A stretch of DNA of 64,000 nt, taken from assembly GCA_009782775.1 (NCBI GenBank), contig WRIL01000006.1, positions 20,730 through 84,729 of the forward strand, written 5' to 3'. Origin of the DNA: Desulfovibrionaceae bacterium (GTDB lineage: Bacteria > Desulfobacterota > Desulfovibrionia > Desulfovibrionales > Desulfovibrionaceae). Within the stretch, counting starts at the first letter, position 1; every line of letters starts with the position of its first letter. A program made the translations under genes and the position numbers. Of this stretch, positions 44,860-60,300 are shown piece after piece. The notes under the pieces were generated by a model. That model was not told the origin of the DNA. It saw nothing but the letters and a program-made list of their open reading frames with translations, and made no database searches.

Positions 44860-45336
44860 TCAAAATTTCCGTAACGCCTTCCCTAGGTAAGGGGAATCTT
44901 CCATAACCCGGCTCAAGCCTAAATCCAGGGCCAGATCCGCCGCCGCTTCTCCCTTGAAAATTTTTCGCCTGGACAGGGCGAGGGCGAGGCGGAGCAGACG
45001 CGCGCGCGTTCGCCCTTCTTCCATAGCCGGCGGGAGTTCCGGCGACGCCGGAACATCCGTGACGGACGCATCAAGCGCCAGATAGCCGCTGTTCTTGAGA
45101 ATGGTATAAGCCATGCGCTGATCCGGGGGAAGATTAAGACTGTCGTCAGGAAGCATCGGACGACCCGCGCCCGGCAACCCATCAAAAGCCCCCTGGCGCT
45201 GGGCTTCCAGGATTTTTTCTTCCGCCACCAAGGATATGGCTGAAAACACGTCCAAACCAAACAATCTCACTTGCGTCCCGGCAGGACGGAACGAGACACG
45301 CACGGCAACAATGACGCCTTTCGGCCTGAACGGCAC
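44860..45336 (-). CDS. DnaJ-homologue DUF1992 protein
   Basis: ISLVAEEKILEAQRQGAFDGLPGAGRPM...PPDQRMAYTILKNSGY; start codon uncertain. Confidence 0.8.
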   Translation of the reverse strand: MPFRPKGVIVAVRVSFRPAGTQVRLFGLDVFSAISLVAEEKILEAQRQGAFDGLPGAGRPMLPDDSLNLPPDQRMAYTILKNSGYLALDASVTDVPASPELPPAMEEGRTRARLLRLALALSRRKIFKGEAAADLALDLGLSRVMEDSPYLGKALRKF

Positions 45337-45342
45337 AACTCC

Positions 45343-45747
45343 CTAGCGTTCGTCATGCGCCTGGACGCGGGTCATGGCCCGCCGCAAGGCGATTCTGGCC
45401 CTTTCCATATTCACCTTGTCGGCCTGACTGGCTAGGCGTTCCTCCGCCCGGCGCTTGGCCGCCATCGCCCTGGCCAGATCGATGTTATCGGCCAACTCCG
45501 CGGACTCGGCCAGAATAATCACCTTATCGCCGGCGACATCGGCCACCCCGCCGCTGACAAAGGCCTTTTGACGTTTGCCGTTCACGGTGTAAACCAATTT
45601 GCCCACATCCAAGGAAGCCAGCATGGGAACATGGCCGGGCAGGACTCCGAAATACCCCTCTACCCCGCAAACGCTCACATACTCCACCCGTTCACTCAGC
45701 ACCAGTTTATCCGGGGTAACTATGTCGAGCTGGAGAGTTTTGTCCAT
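45343..45747 (-). CDS. atpC: F1Fo ATP synthase epsilon subunit
   Basis: 134 aa; EGYFGVLPGHVPMLASL. Confidence 0.95.
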   Translation of the reverse strand: MDKTLQLDIVTPDKLVLSERVEYVSVCGVEGYFGVLPGHVPMLASLDVGKLVYTVNGKRQKAFVSGGVADVAGDKVIILAESAELADNIDLARAMAAKRRAEERLASQADKVNMERARIALRRAMTRVQAHDER

Positions 45748-45762
45748 GCGGATCTCCTGCGC

Positions 45763-48107
<2,345 letters not shown>

Positions 48108-48124
48108 GTCACCCTCCGCCCGGC

Positions 48125-49637
<1,513 letters not shown>

Positions 49638-49645
<8 letters not shown>

Positions 49646-50189
49646 CCCTCTTGATCTGTTCTTTCAGGATGGAAAGCTGCGCCCGCAGGCTCGCATCCAG
49701 CACCCGGTCCTCCACCTTCAGCACCACTCCGCCCAAAATGGAAGAATCCACCGCATAACCCAGAACCAACTGACGTCCGGTTTGCTGGATCAGTTTTTCC
49801 AGCACCCGCCGGCGTTTGTTTTCATCCAGTTCCACCGCGCTGATCAGTTCACCGCGCAAAATCCCTTTTTTTTCATCCAGCAGGCGGTCAAAATGAGCCG
49901 CAATGGCCGGCAGAACCGCCAGCCGCCCTTTTTCGGACAGCAGACGGCAAAAATTCCGCACCTTCTCCCCAATCCCCAGACGGGATGCAATAGTGGAAAT
50001 AACCCCGGACTTGTCCGCCGGGCTGAACACCGGACTGCGGCACAATTTGACCAGGGCGGGGGAGTCCAGGAGCGCCCGGCTCAATAGCGCAAGCTCCTCC
50101 GAAAAACGCTCCAGTTCCGGCAGGCCGGTTTTTCCGCCCACCGCGAACAAGGCGCCAGCATACCTGCGGGCCGCTATATCACCGCTCAA
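49638..50189 (-). CDS. atpH: ATP synthase delta subunit
   Basis: 183 aa; synteny; [13 protein letters not shown]. Confidence 0.93.
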
Positions 50190-50746
50190 TTCAGCACCAC
50201 CTTGCTTAAACTTTTGTCCATCAGCTTTTCATGGGCCTGTCCGTCAAGTTTTTTGCGCAATAAGGATTCGGCGGTAGAAAAAATCTCTTCGGCTATTTCA
50301 GAACGCATATCCTGCATGGCCTTATCCACCTCGTTCTGGGCGGTCAGCTTGGCCTGGGCGATAATCTGGCGGGCGTTCTTCTCCGCCTTGACAATGATTT
50401 CAGACTTAAGAGCTTCTCCCTGCGCTTTATAAGCGATCAAAAGCGCTTGGCGTTCCTTGTCCAAATTGACGATTTTGGCTTCCACCTCTTTCAGGCGCCT
50501 GGAAGCCTGGACTTTTGCCTTTTCCAAATTTGCCAATTCCGCCGCGATCCTTTCACTGCGCCCGTTCAAAAAGCCTTTTACCCTGTCCCCTGCGGCCAGC
50601 CAGATCAAGGCGATGAAAAGTGTGAACGTCAGCAGACGGAAGCAGAAATCAACCCACCGGCTACCCGTGCCGTATCCAAAATAGAAAGCCGCGAGGCATA
50701 AAATAATCCCACCCGCGGCTAGAAGTCTGGTTCTGGATTTGCCCAT
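50186..50746 (-). CDS. atpF: ATP synthase b subunit
   Basis: 186 aa; TM segment followed by long charged helix; synteny. Confidence 0.92.
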   Translation of the reverse strand: MGKSRTRLLAAGGIILCLAAFYFGYGTGSRWVDFCFRLLTFTLFIALIWLAAGDRVKGFLNGRSERIAAELANLEKAKVQASRRLKEVEAKIVNLDKERQALLIAYKAQGEALKSEIIVKAEKNARQIIAQAKLTAQNEVDKAMQDMRSEIAEEIFSTAESLLRKKLDGQAHEKLMDKSLSKVVLN

Positions 50747-50757
50747 AACTATGGCCT

Positions 50758-51180
50758 CTACTCTATAATCCTGGATACCGCTCTATCGGCCAGGACGCTT
50801 ATCTTGCCGCGCAGGGCGCGCCTGAGCGTCTCCACTTCCTGTTCCATTTCCTTGCGCGAACGCTGTAAAAAAAGGCCAGCCTCGCTCTGGGCGCCCTCCA
50901 GAATGGAGCGCCCCGCTTCCTGGGCCTGAACCCTGACTGTCTCCCGCTGTCCGGCGGCCTGCGCTCTGGCTGTTTCCAGTTCAGACTCATAACGGGCGAG
51001 CCGCAGGTCCGCTTCATTCGCAAACCTGCCCGCATCTTTAGTCAATTTATCGGACAGGTCCAGACGTTGGCGGATAATCCCCCGCACGGGACGGATAATC
51101 AACAGGTTGATGACCACCAGCCCCACAATAAAATTCACTATCTGAATGACCAGGGTAATATTTAAATCAACACTAACCAT
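50758..51180 (-). CDS. ATP synthase b' subunit
   Basis: 140 aa; second b-type subunit; N-terminal TM then helix. Confidence 0.9.
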   Translation of the reverse strand: MVSVDLNITLVIQIVNFIVGLVVINLLIIRPVRGIIRQRLDLSDKLTKDAGRFANEADLRLARYESELETARAQAAGQRETVRVQAQEAGRSILEGAQSEAGLFLQRSRKEMEQEVETLRRALRGKISVLADRAVSRIIE

Positions 51181-51273
51181 AAGAACCCCCGTCCGCGTTC
51201 ATCATGATCCTGAAATAACCCTGTAAAAATTCGCGCGGAACAACTTTCAGCAAAAATGAAGCCAAAACGGGAA

Positions 51274-51687
51274 TTATTCTGACAAAACCGATGAATCGGC
51301 CAATTGCGCTCTGGGCACGGTCTGAAACCTGGTCCCTTCCGGCAAGGGATCTTTGGTCATCTGCACCGTGCCTTGCAAGGTGGCGCCTTCTTCCATCACC
51401 AGGATGGGTGTGACGATGTTGCCGGTAAGAAAAGCGGTTTTGTGCATGGTGGTCTGCTTGCTGACAAAAATATCCCCGTCAATCTTGCCGCTCAAAATAA
51501 GCTGAGACACGTTGATACGACCGGAAACACGGGCATCCTTACCCAAAATCAAAGTGCCCTCGGAGGAGATTTCACCGGTGAATTCGCCGTCAATACGCAC
51601 CGAGCCGGCAAAGGAAAGCTGGCCGTTATAGGAGGTATCCGTACCCAAAAAAGCGTTAAACTTGGATTCGTCTTTGTTATTATTCAT
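51274..51687 (-). CDS. Bactofilin
   Basis: FLGTDTSYNGQLSFAGSVRIDGEFTGEISSEGTLILGKDARVSGRI. Confidence 0.93.
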   Translation of the reverse strand: MNNNKDESKFNAFLGTDTSYNGQLSFAGSVRIDGEFTGEISSEGTLILGKDARVSGRINVSQLILSGKIDGDIFVSKQTTMHKTAFLTGNIVTPILVMEEGATLQGTVQMTKDPLPEGTRFQTVPRAQLADSSVLSE

Positions 51688-51741
51688 AATGAAAACTCCA
51701 GTGCGGACATTGTAATGTAAAGCACGCCATAAACCAAACTA

Positions 51742-51784
51742 TTTTTTTGCCTGACGGCAAAAAAACCATCCCGTTTTCAACGGG
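51742..51784 (-). terminator. Terminator at the end of the rod-shape operon
   Basis: CCCGTT-loop-AACGGG then T7 on the minus strand, plus TTTTTTTGCC-TGAC-GGCAAAAAAA inverted repeat. Confidence 0.8.
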
Positions 51785-51786
51785 TG

Positions 51787-52914
51787 CTAAACCACCCTGA
51801 AAACATAGCGGTGCATGGAGATATTCAAAAGCAGCCCGACCATGCAAAAATTAACCAGGGTGGCGCTCCCGCCATAGCTGATAAAGGGCAAAGGTATGCC
51901 CACCACGGGCATAATTCCCAGCACCATGCCCATGTTGATCAGCACCTGCCAGAAAAAATAAAAAAATATCCCGGCCCCGAGCATGCCGCCGAACCTGTCT
52001 CCGGCCGAGCTGACCGTGGCGTATATGCTTAGCAAAAATATACAGAACAAGACGACCAGAGTCACACTCCCCACAAAGCCCCATTCCTCGCCGAACACGG
52101 CCATGGCAAAGTCCGTATGCTTGGCCGGAATGAAACGCAATTTACTCTGGGTTCCTTCCAGGTAGCCACGCCCCCGGATCTGCCCCGACCCCACCGCGAT
52201 CTTGGACTGCTCACTTTGGTATACAGATTTTGGCGAGGCCTTGTCTGGAGAAACAAACCCGATAAGGCGATCCCGCTGATAATCCAGAAGGTTCGGAAGC
52301 ACAAGCTTGGCCAACGCCAAAGGACTGAACACCAAAAATACCAAACCGACCTTGACAATTGACACCTTGACCCCCCTGAAGAGGATCATCCCGCCCAAAA
52401 TCAGCATGATAATCATGGCGGTGCCGAGATCCGGCTGTTTCAGCACCAGGATGGCCGGAACAAGGCCGATACAGACGATTATGCCGAATTCTTTCCAGCC
52501 TAGCGGATTTTTTCCCCTGGACAGCATTTTGGCCGCAAGCAGCATTACGCTGATCTTCACCGCTTCGCTGGGTTGAAAATTCACCGCTCCAAGAGGATAC
52601 CAACGCTTGATGGCGTTATCCGGATAGAGCAAAAAGAGCGCCGCCAGCAGCGCCACGGACAGAATCAGAAATAACTCCGCAGAAGAAATCAGGCGGCGAT
52701 AGTCCAAAAACATGCAGCCCAGCATGCAAAGCACCCCCAACCCCACCCACAGGCATTGGCGATGAAAATAAGGCGCGAGGCTGATGCCTTCGCCCAGCCG
52801 GATCACGCTGGCCGAATACAGGTTAAGGAGCCCAATAACCGACAGGACGACCGTAAAAAACAACAACGCCCAGTTGGCCTTCCAGATATGTCTCTCTTCC
52901 ATGCCCTGAGTCAT
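51787..52914 (-). CDS. rodA: Rod shape-determining glycosyltransferase RodA
   Basis: 375 aa SEDS protein; GVVGIPLPFISYGGSATLVNF-type C-term motif (reads VVGIPLPFISYGGSATLVNF). Confidence 0.97.
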   Translation of the reverse strand: MTQGMEERHIWKANWALLFFTVVLSVIGLLNLYSASVIRLGEGISLAPYFHRQCLWVGLGVLCMLGCMFLDYRRLISSAELFLILSVALLAALFLLYPDNAIKRWYPLGAVNFQPSEAVKISVMLLAAKMLSRGKNPLGWKEFGIIVCIGLVPAILVLKQPDLGTAMIIMLILGGMILFRGVKVSIVKVGLVFLVFSPLALAKLVLPNLLDYQRDRLIGFVSPDKASPKSVYQSEQSKIAVGSGQIRGRGYLEGTQSKLRFIPAKHTDFAMAVFGEEWGFVGSVTLVVLFCIFLLSIYATVSSAGDRFGGMLGAGIFFYFFWQVLINMGMVLGIMPVVGIPLPFISYGGSATLVNFCMVGLLLNISMHRYVFRVV

Positions 52915-52935
52915 GCCCGGCCCGCCTGAGACATT

Positions 52936-54849
52936 TTATTTCGATCCTTCAATAAATTCGACCCATTGGGTGGAAGCCCGAATCGCCTCGTCCAGACCGC
53001 TGTCATCCTGCGGGCGCACCACATAACCGGAGGCCGCGACCTGCCTGGGGACGGAACGCGGTTTTACCGCGCCGAAAAGGTAATCGTACACCGCCACAGC
53101 CACCGGACCGGCCGAGGCGCTTCCCCCTCCGCCATGTTCCACCATCACCACCACCACATAACGCTGCTCGCCTTTAAGCCCCCAAGTGGCTATCCAGGCG
53201 TGATCCCTATGCTCATAAAGCGTATCTTCCACCCGCTGACGGACATCTTTCAGAGCCACCACCTGGGCGGTTCCGGTTTTGGCGCCGATGACCGCGTCCC
53301 TGCGTCCGAGCCTCTGGGCCGTACCCTGGCGGTCTTCCACCACCCGGCGCATGGCCTGGACGATAAAGGCCCGTTCCTCTTCCGTTGAAGGCGTACGCCC
53401 AAAGGCCTCCGGCCGCGCACCATCCAGGAGGAGGGGTTTAAACAGCAGACCGCCGTTAAGCAGCGAACTCACATACACGGCCATCTGCACCGGAGTGACC
53501 AGGGTATAGCCCTGGCCTATGGAGGCATTGACGGTCTCGCCCCGCTGCCAAGGCTCGCCGCGCATGGTTGCCTTCCACTCTCGCCCGGGAACCACTCCGG
53601 GTTTCTCCGAAGGCAGATCAATGCCGGTCAGTCTGCCGAACCCCGAAGACAGGGCAAAAGAGGTGAGCTTGTCGATGCCCACGCGATCCGCCATCTGGTA
53701 ATAATAAACATCGCAGGATTCCACCAGGGAGCGGAGCATGTCCACCCTGCCGTGCCCCCCGCTTCGCCAGCAGCGGAACGAACGGTTGCCAAGCTTGAAT
53801 TCGCCGGTACAGGCCACTGTTTCTCCCGGCTTAATTCCCTCACGCAAAAACATGGCCGCCATCATCAACTTCCAGACCGAACCCGGAGGATAGACACTCT
53901 GGATAGCCCGATTCTGCAAAGGATGACGCTCGTCATCGCGCAACTTGCCCCAATCCTCAGCGGAAAGACGGCCGGTGAACAGGTTGTTGTCGTATGAAGG
54001 GGCGGTGACCAGGGCCAAGAGCTTCCCCGTATCCGGATCCATAACCACAATGCAGCCGGAATGTCCGCCCAGGGCCAGGGCGGCGGCTTCCTGCAAGTCC
54101 GCATCCAGAGAAAGCCGGACATCTTCACCGCTGTGGGGGCGGTTTTTATTTTCACGAACCAACGGACGCCCCAAGGCATCCACCTCCTGCATTTCCAATC
54201 CCTTGGCTCCGCGCAGACGATTCTCTTGGATCAGCTCAACTCCCCGCTTGCCCACGCTGTCGCCCCGGAACAAGTCCTTGTAATCGCGCAATTCGGCGGC
54301 GTTGGCCAAGGCCACATAACCGAGCACATGAGAAAATTTGGCTCCGTGCGTATAAAACCTGCGCTGCTGCGCAACCACCGTCACCCCCGGCCAGTTGAGC
54401 GCCTCGCTCTCCAACCAGGCCACCCGCCCGAACTTTACGTCATGGGCCAGAATCACCGGGTTGAAACCGGGAACGCCTTCCAGCAGGGAATTTTGATAGC
54501 GCCGCTCCAGTTTGCTCAAAGCTTCCCCGGTCCACTGGCTGATCTTGGCCAGAGTGGAAGGGATGTCAGGGCAATCTTCCCTGGTCAGAGCCACCGCGTA
54601 TGAAGGACGGTTTTCCGCAAGAATGACGCCCTGATCGTCCAGCACCAGACCGCGGTTGGCGTAGATCTGCCTCTCCCGCCAGCGGTTGGCCTGGGCCCTC
54701 TGCAAATTCAAATCCCCCTGGACAATCTGCAGATGCCAAAGACGAAAAACCAGCACGCAAAAAAGCAAGGCGAGCAATACCTGGAGCATGATCAAACCGT
54801 GCTTCGGCGGCTGATAACCTTCGGATTCAATACTGATTCGCATCGCCAA
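52936..54849 (-). CDS. mrdA: Penicillin-binding protein 2
   Basis: 637 aa; SVYPPGSVWKLMMA (SxxK), KTGTAQV. Confidence 0.96.
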   Translation of the reverse strand: MAMRISIESEGYQPPKHGLIMLQVLLALLFCVLVFRLWHLQIVQGDLNLQRAQANRWRERQIYANRGLVLDDQGVILAENRPSYAVALTREDCPDIPSTLAKISQWTGEALSKLERRYQNSLLEGVPGFNPVILAHDVKFGRVAWLESEALNWPGVTVVAQQRRFYTHGAKFSHVLGYVALANAAELRDYKDLFRGDSVGKRGVELIQENRLRGAKGLEMQEVDALGRPLVRENKNRPHSGEDVRLSLDADLQEAAALALGGHSGCIVVMDPDTGKLLALVTAPSYDNNLFTGRLSAEDWGKLRDDERHPLQNRAIQSVYPPGSVWKLMMAAMFLREGIKPGETVACTGEFKLGNRSFRCWRSGGHGRVDMLRSLVESCDVYYYQMADRVGIDKLTSFALSSGFGRLTGIDLPSEKPGVVPGREWKATMRGEPWQRGETVNASIGQGYTLVTPVQMAVYVSSLLNGGLLFKPLLLDGARPEAFGRTPSTEEERAFIVQAMRRVVEDRQGTAQRLGRRDAVIGAKTGTAQVVALKDVRQRVEDTLYEHRDHAWIATWGLKGEQRYVVVVMVEHGGGGSASAGPVAVAVYDYLFGAVKPRSVPRQVAASGYVVRPQDDSGLDEAIRASTQWVEFIEGSK

Positions 54850-55294
54850 ACCTTACGGATCTGCTTTTTTGGGCGGCCCACCAAAGCAGTGGGGTAAAAA
54901 ACGTCTGCAACAAAAAGATCCACAGCATTCCCTGCGGCGTCATGGATGCGCCCCGCAGAAAATCCATCAGCAGCATAAAACCCAGTCGTCCGAGGCCAAG
55001 GGAGAGAGAAAGAAGCGCGATGAACACCAGGTTTCCGGACATAAACAGCCAGACGCCCATGTAATACAGGAGCAACACAACACCGTGCCAGAGAATGGAG
55101 AGGCCGAAAGGGAGCGTGCCGGCTCCTTCCTGGATAATTACGCTCAACAGCACGATAACGGCGGTCTGTTGCCTATTTTTCTCATGCAGGCATATTATAA
55201 ACCCGGGGATCAGGGCGTCCAGGCCGGGAAAAAACTTCTGCAGCCAGATGCCCGCCACCATATACCCGATCCACCACAAAACATTGCCCAACAT
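54827..55294 (-). CDS. mreD: Rod shape-determining protein MreD
   Basis: 155 aa hydrophobic protein in mreC-mreD-mrdA order. Confidence 0.85.
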   Translation of the reverse strand: MLGNVLWWIGYMVAGIWLQKFFPGLDALIPGFIICLHEKNRQQTAVIVLLSVIIQEGAGTLPFGLSILWHGVVLLLYYMGVWLFMSGNLVFIALLSLSLGLGRLGFMLLMDFLRGASMTPQGMLWIFLLQTFFTPLLWWAAQKSRSVRFGDANQY

Positions 55295-55298
55295 CGGA

Positions 55299-56228
55299 TC
55301 ATCGCTCCGTTTCCCCGATCTGTTCCTCGGCGGTCAGCGCGTCAAATTCAGGCACATCCGGCAAAAGATCAACATCGCGGAAAGGTTCGTACAGCAGGGC
55401 ATCCGGCCTCATTCCCCTGGGCGGGATGAGCACCAGCACCTCTTCCAGGCGGGACAGTTCCGCCAGAGGCAGAGAGGTAATCTGGGGAAAAAAGGCGTCC
55501 TTGTCATAACGCGCGAAATTCACCCTGGCCGCCGGAACCCCCTTGGGCATAACGCCGTCCAGCCCGGAACAGATCAAAAGCTCACCCGGCTTCATATTGG
55601 TATTGGGGGCCACATATTGCACCAACAAAGGCTTTCCCGCCCCCGCTCCGGCGAGAATGCCCTGGGCGCGGCTCTCCTGCCCCACCACCGCCACACGGAA
55701 AGACGGGTCTGTGAGCAACAGCACCGTGGAACTATGGGGGGCAGTATGATAGACGCGTCCCACCACCCCCTGAACGCTGATCACCGGCGCCCCCGGCAAG
55801 GCTCCGCCAAGAAAACCCTTGTTCAGCATCACGCTGTTCAGCAGCGCCTGCGGGCCGAACTTTCCGGCAATCACTCTGGCCCCGGTCTTGCCCCAAGGAG
55901 AAACCGGCGGCAGAGCCAGCATTTTTTGCAGCCGGGCAAGCTCCCGCTGGTCTTCCTTGGCCTGCTCCAAATCCTGGCTGACCAGGCTCAAGGACTCGGT
56001 CAAACGGGCATTCTCCCCGGCCACCTCAACCAGGGCCAGATAATTGTCCACAAACTGCGCGGCTCGTTCCTTGATCCAGATCCCCGGATAAATAACCTGG
56101 CCGACAATTTCCAGGCCGCTCAGGCTGGAAAAACGGGCCAGGCGGCCAGTTCGGGCGTCCCAAGCGTAAAGCGCCAGGAAGCTGAGCAGGGCCAGGCCGA
56201 AAATGACCAGCATGCGTACAGGATTCAC
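55299..56228 (-). CDS. mreC: Rod shape-determining protein MreC
   Basis: 309 aa; N-term TM, MreC-type beta domain; synteny. Confidence 0.95.
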   Translation of the reverse strand: MNPVRMLVIFGLALLSFLALYAWDARTGRLARFSSLSGLEIVGQVIYPGIWIKERAAQFVDNYLALVEVAGENARLTESLSLVSQDLEQAKEDQRELARLQKMLALPPVSPWGKTGARVIAGKFGPQALLNSVMLNKGFLGGALPGAPVISVQGVVGRVYHTAPHSSTVLLLTDPSFRVAVVGQESRAQGILAGAGAGKPLLVQYVAPNTNMKPGELLICSGLDGVMPKGVPAARVNFARYDKDAFFPQITSLPLAELSRLEEVLVLIPPRGMRPDALLYEPFRDVDLLPDVPEFDALTAEEQIGETER

Positions 56229-56229
56229 G

Positions 56230-57324
<1,095 letters not shown>

Positions 57325-60300
57325 TTACAACCGTAAACCCCGTTCCCAGCCTTCCAGATCCGCGTCCAAATCCAGGCCCGGTTTTAGCCTATAGGCAGGC
57401 AGACGCATCAGGCACTGCCTGTCCTGGCCGCACAAGAGCAACCGTAGTTCAACCCCGTCCCGATCCGTGGCGTGACGCAACAAAATGTCCTTAAGATCAT
57501 CCATGTTTTTTTCTTCTAAATCCTCCAGCCCGCACTCCACCTGCCAGGGAGTGGGATCGCTCCGCACTGCCTCCGCCAGCGGGCGCATGGACAGGGCCTT
57601 AAGCTTGATCTCCCTGGGAAGCGTCTCTTCCTCTTCTTCAAAGGCGGACGCTTCTTCCAGCCTGTCCGCCAGGACCACGGCTGTAAGCTCAAAGGGAACG
57701 CCCGGCCTAAAAACCGGCGCGGCCGCCTTGCTCTGAATCTTGGATGTGGATGGCGCGGACCTCAGCAAAGGCGCCTCCGGAGTGAGCAGGAAAGCGGAGG
57801 GCGATGGCCTGGACAAGGCGGTTTCTACCCCGCGCAGGGCGGGATCCGCCCCGGCCGCGGCCCCTTCCTCAAACAACAGTCTGGCCTCTTCCGCCAAATC
57901 GGCGAAAAACAGGCATTCCCCGCTGGAGGTAAAATCGCTCACCCGGCAATTCGCCATATACTTGCCGCTCTTTTTAGCGCGTTTTCCGGCGAAATCACTC
58001 ATCAAGACCGCGGTCTTGATGACCTCTCCCGGCGCGAATTCGCGCGCTTCCTCCAGGGGCAGAAGCCCGAGCCGGTTCATAATCCTCCGGAAAGGGCTCA
58101 AGGGATGCCCGGAAAGGAAAAAACCCAGGGCTTCCTTCTCATGGTGCAGTTTTTCCTCGTCCGGCCATTCTTCCAGCGCCTGTTCCGGCAAATCCATTCC
58201 CAGCCCTCCGTTGCCGGAAAGGCGGACGGGCGGGGCCAGGGCCAGCATGGACAATTGCCCGGAACCGGCCTCTTTTTGTTTTTTCTGAGCCAGGGTCAGC
58301 GCCTGCCCCAAAGTCTCGTGCATGACCCGGCGCGGACAGCCGAATACATCCATTGCCCCGCTCTTGATCAGATGTTCCAGGGATCGTCTGGTCACCTTGC
58401 GCAGATTCACCCTGGAACATAAATCCAACAACGAGGCGAAAGCGCCGTTCTTCTCCCGTTCCTCAACAATCTCACGGATAGCCTCCCCCCCGACATTCCT
58501 GACTCCTCCGAGGCCAAAGAGGATATTGCCGTTACGCACGGAAAAGGCGTACCCGCTTTCCTGCACCGAAGGCCTTTCCACCCGCAGGCTTAAATCCCGG
58601 CAGGCGTCCATATACTTGAGAAGCCTGTCCTGGTTGCCGATTTCCGAACTCAGCAGGGCGGCCATGAATTCAGGGGCATAATGGGCCTTGAGGTAGGCGG
58701 TTTGGTAAGAAATGAGGGCATAGGCCACAGAATGGGATTTATTGAAGCCGTAACGGGCAAACTTTTCGATCAACCCGAAAATTTCAGCGGCCTTGCCCTC
58801 GGGCACGCCGCCCTTCCTGGCCCCCTCCATGAATTTATTACGCTGGGCCAGCATGATCTCTTTATTCTTACCGCCTATGGCCTTACGCAAATCATCCGCC
58901 TCACCCTGGGTAAAGCCGGCTACCAGCCTGGCGATCTGCATGGCCTGTTCCTGATAGACGATCACCCCGTAAGTGGATTTCAGGCAATCTTCCAGGATGG
59001 GCAAGGGATAGACCACCTCGGTCGTTCCATGCTTGCATTCAATGAAATAATCCACCATGCCGCCTTCCAGTGGACCTGGGCGGTACAAGGCGATCATGGC
59101 GATTATATCCTCAAGGCGGGTAGGTCTTAGTTTACGCAGATAGCGGCGCATTCCGTCGCTTTCCACCTGGAAAATGCCGTCGGTATTTCCTGAAGAATAC
59201 AGGTGGTAAGTCGCCTGGTCATCCAGGGGCAAATCCTCCAAATCCGGCGCCCGCCCATGTCTGGAACGAATGAGATCCAAAGCGTCGTGCAGCACGGTCA
59301 TGGTGCGCAGACCCAGGAAATCGAACTTGACCAGGCCGATCTGCTCCACATTCTTCATATCATACTGGGTGACCAATTCATCGTGCTTGCCGCGGTAAAG
59401 CGGCAGATATTCCACCATGGGACGATCGGAAATCACCACCGCCGAGGCGTGGGTGGAGGCATGGCGGGAGAGACCCTCCAGACGCTTGGAAATATCCAGG
59501 AGTTTACGCAGGGACGAACCTTCCGCGCTCTGGTCGTATAATTCCTTGAGCCTGGGCGAATATTTCATGGCCAGAGTCATATTCAGCTTGATTTCTTCCT
59601 CGCCGGCGGGCAAGGCCTTATTCAGACGCCGGATCTCCCGTTCCGCCTCGCCCACCAGGGCGGCCAGGCGGTTGGTCTCTTCAAAGTCCAGCCCCAGAGC
59701 GCGGCCCACATCTTTGATTACCGCCTTGGTTTTCAAGGTGCCGAAGGTGGTAATCTGGGCCACCGCGTCCGCGCCGTAGCGTTCACCTATGTATTGCAGC
59801 ACCAGGGGACGCTTGCGTTCACAAAAATCCACGTCGATGTCGGGCAGTTTTTTACGATCCGGGTTGAGGAAGCGCTCAAAAAGCAGATTATAGGCTATAG
59901 GGTCAAGATTGGTTATGCCCAAGGCCCAGGCAACCAGCGACCCGGCCGCGCTCCCCCGCCCGGGTCCCACCGGCACGCCGTTGCGCTTGGCCCAGTCTAT
60001 AAAGTCGCGCACAATCAGGAAATAGCTCTGGTAACCCATCCTGCTGATGACCTCCAGCTCCATTTCCAACCTGGCCTGGTATTCTCCAGGATCCGCCCCT
60101 TCCGACAGCTTTTCCAAGCGAATCTCCAAGCCGGCGCTGGCCAGACGGCGAAATTCCTCATCCAGGGAAACTCCCGCCGGCGTCTCAAAACGCGGGAAAT
60201 AATAAACCCCTTTGGGAGTCAGAGCCGCCGTGTAATCTTCGCATAAGTCCGCGATGCGCCCGGCATTGTCCAAGGCCTCCGGCGCCCAGGCGAAGGCTTT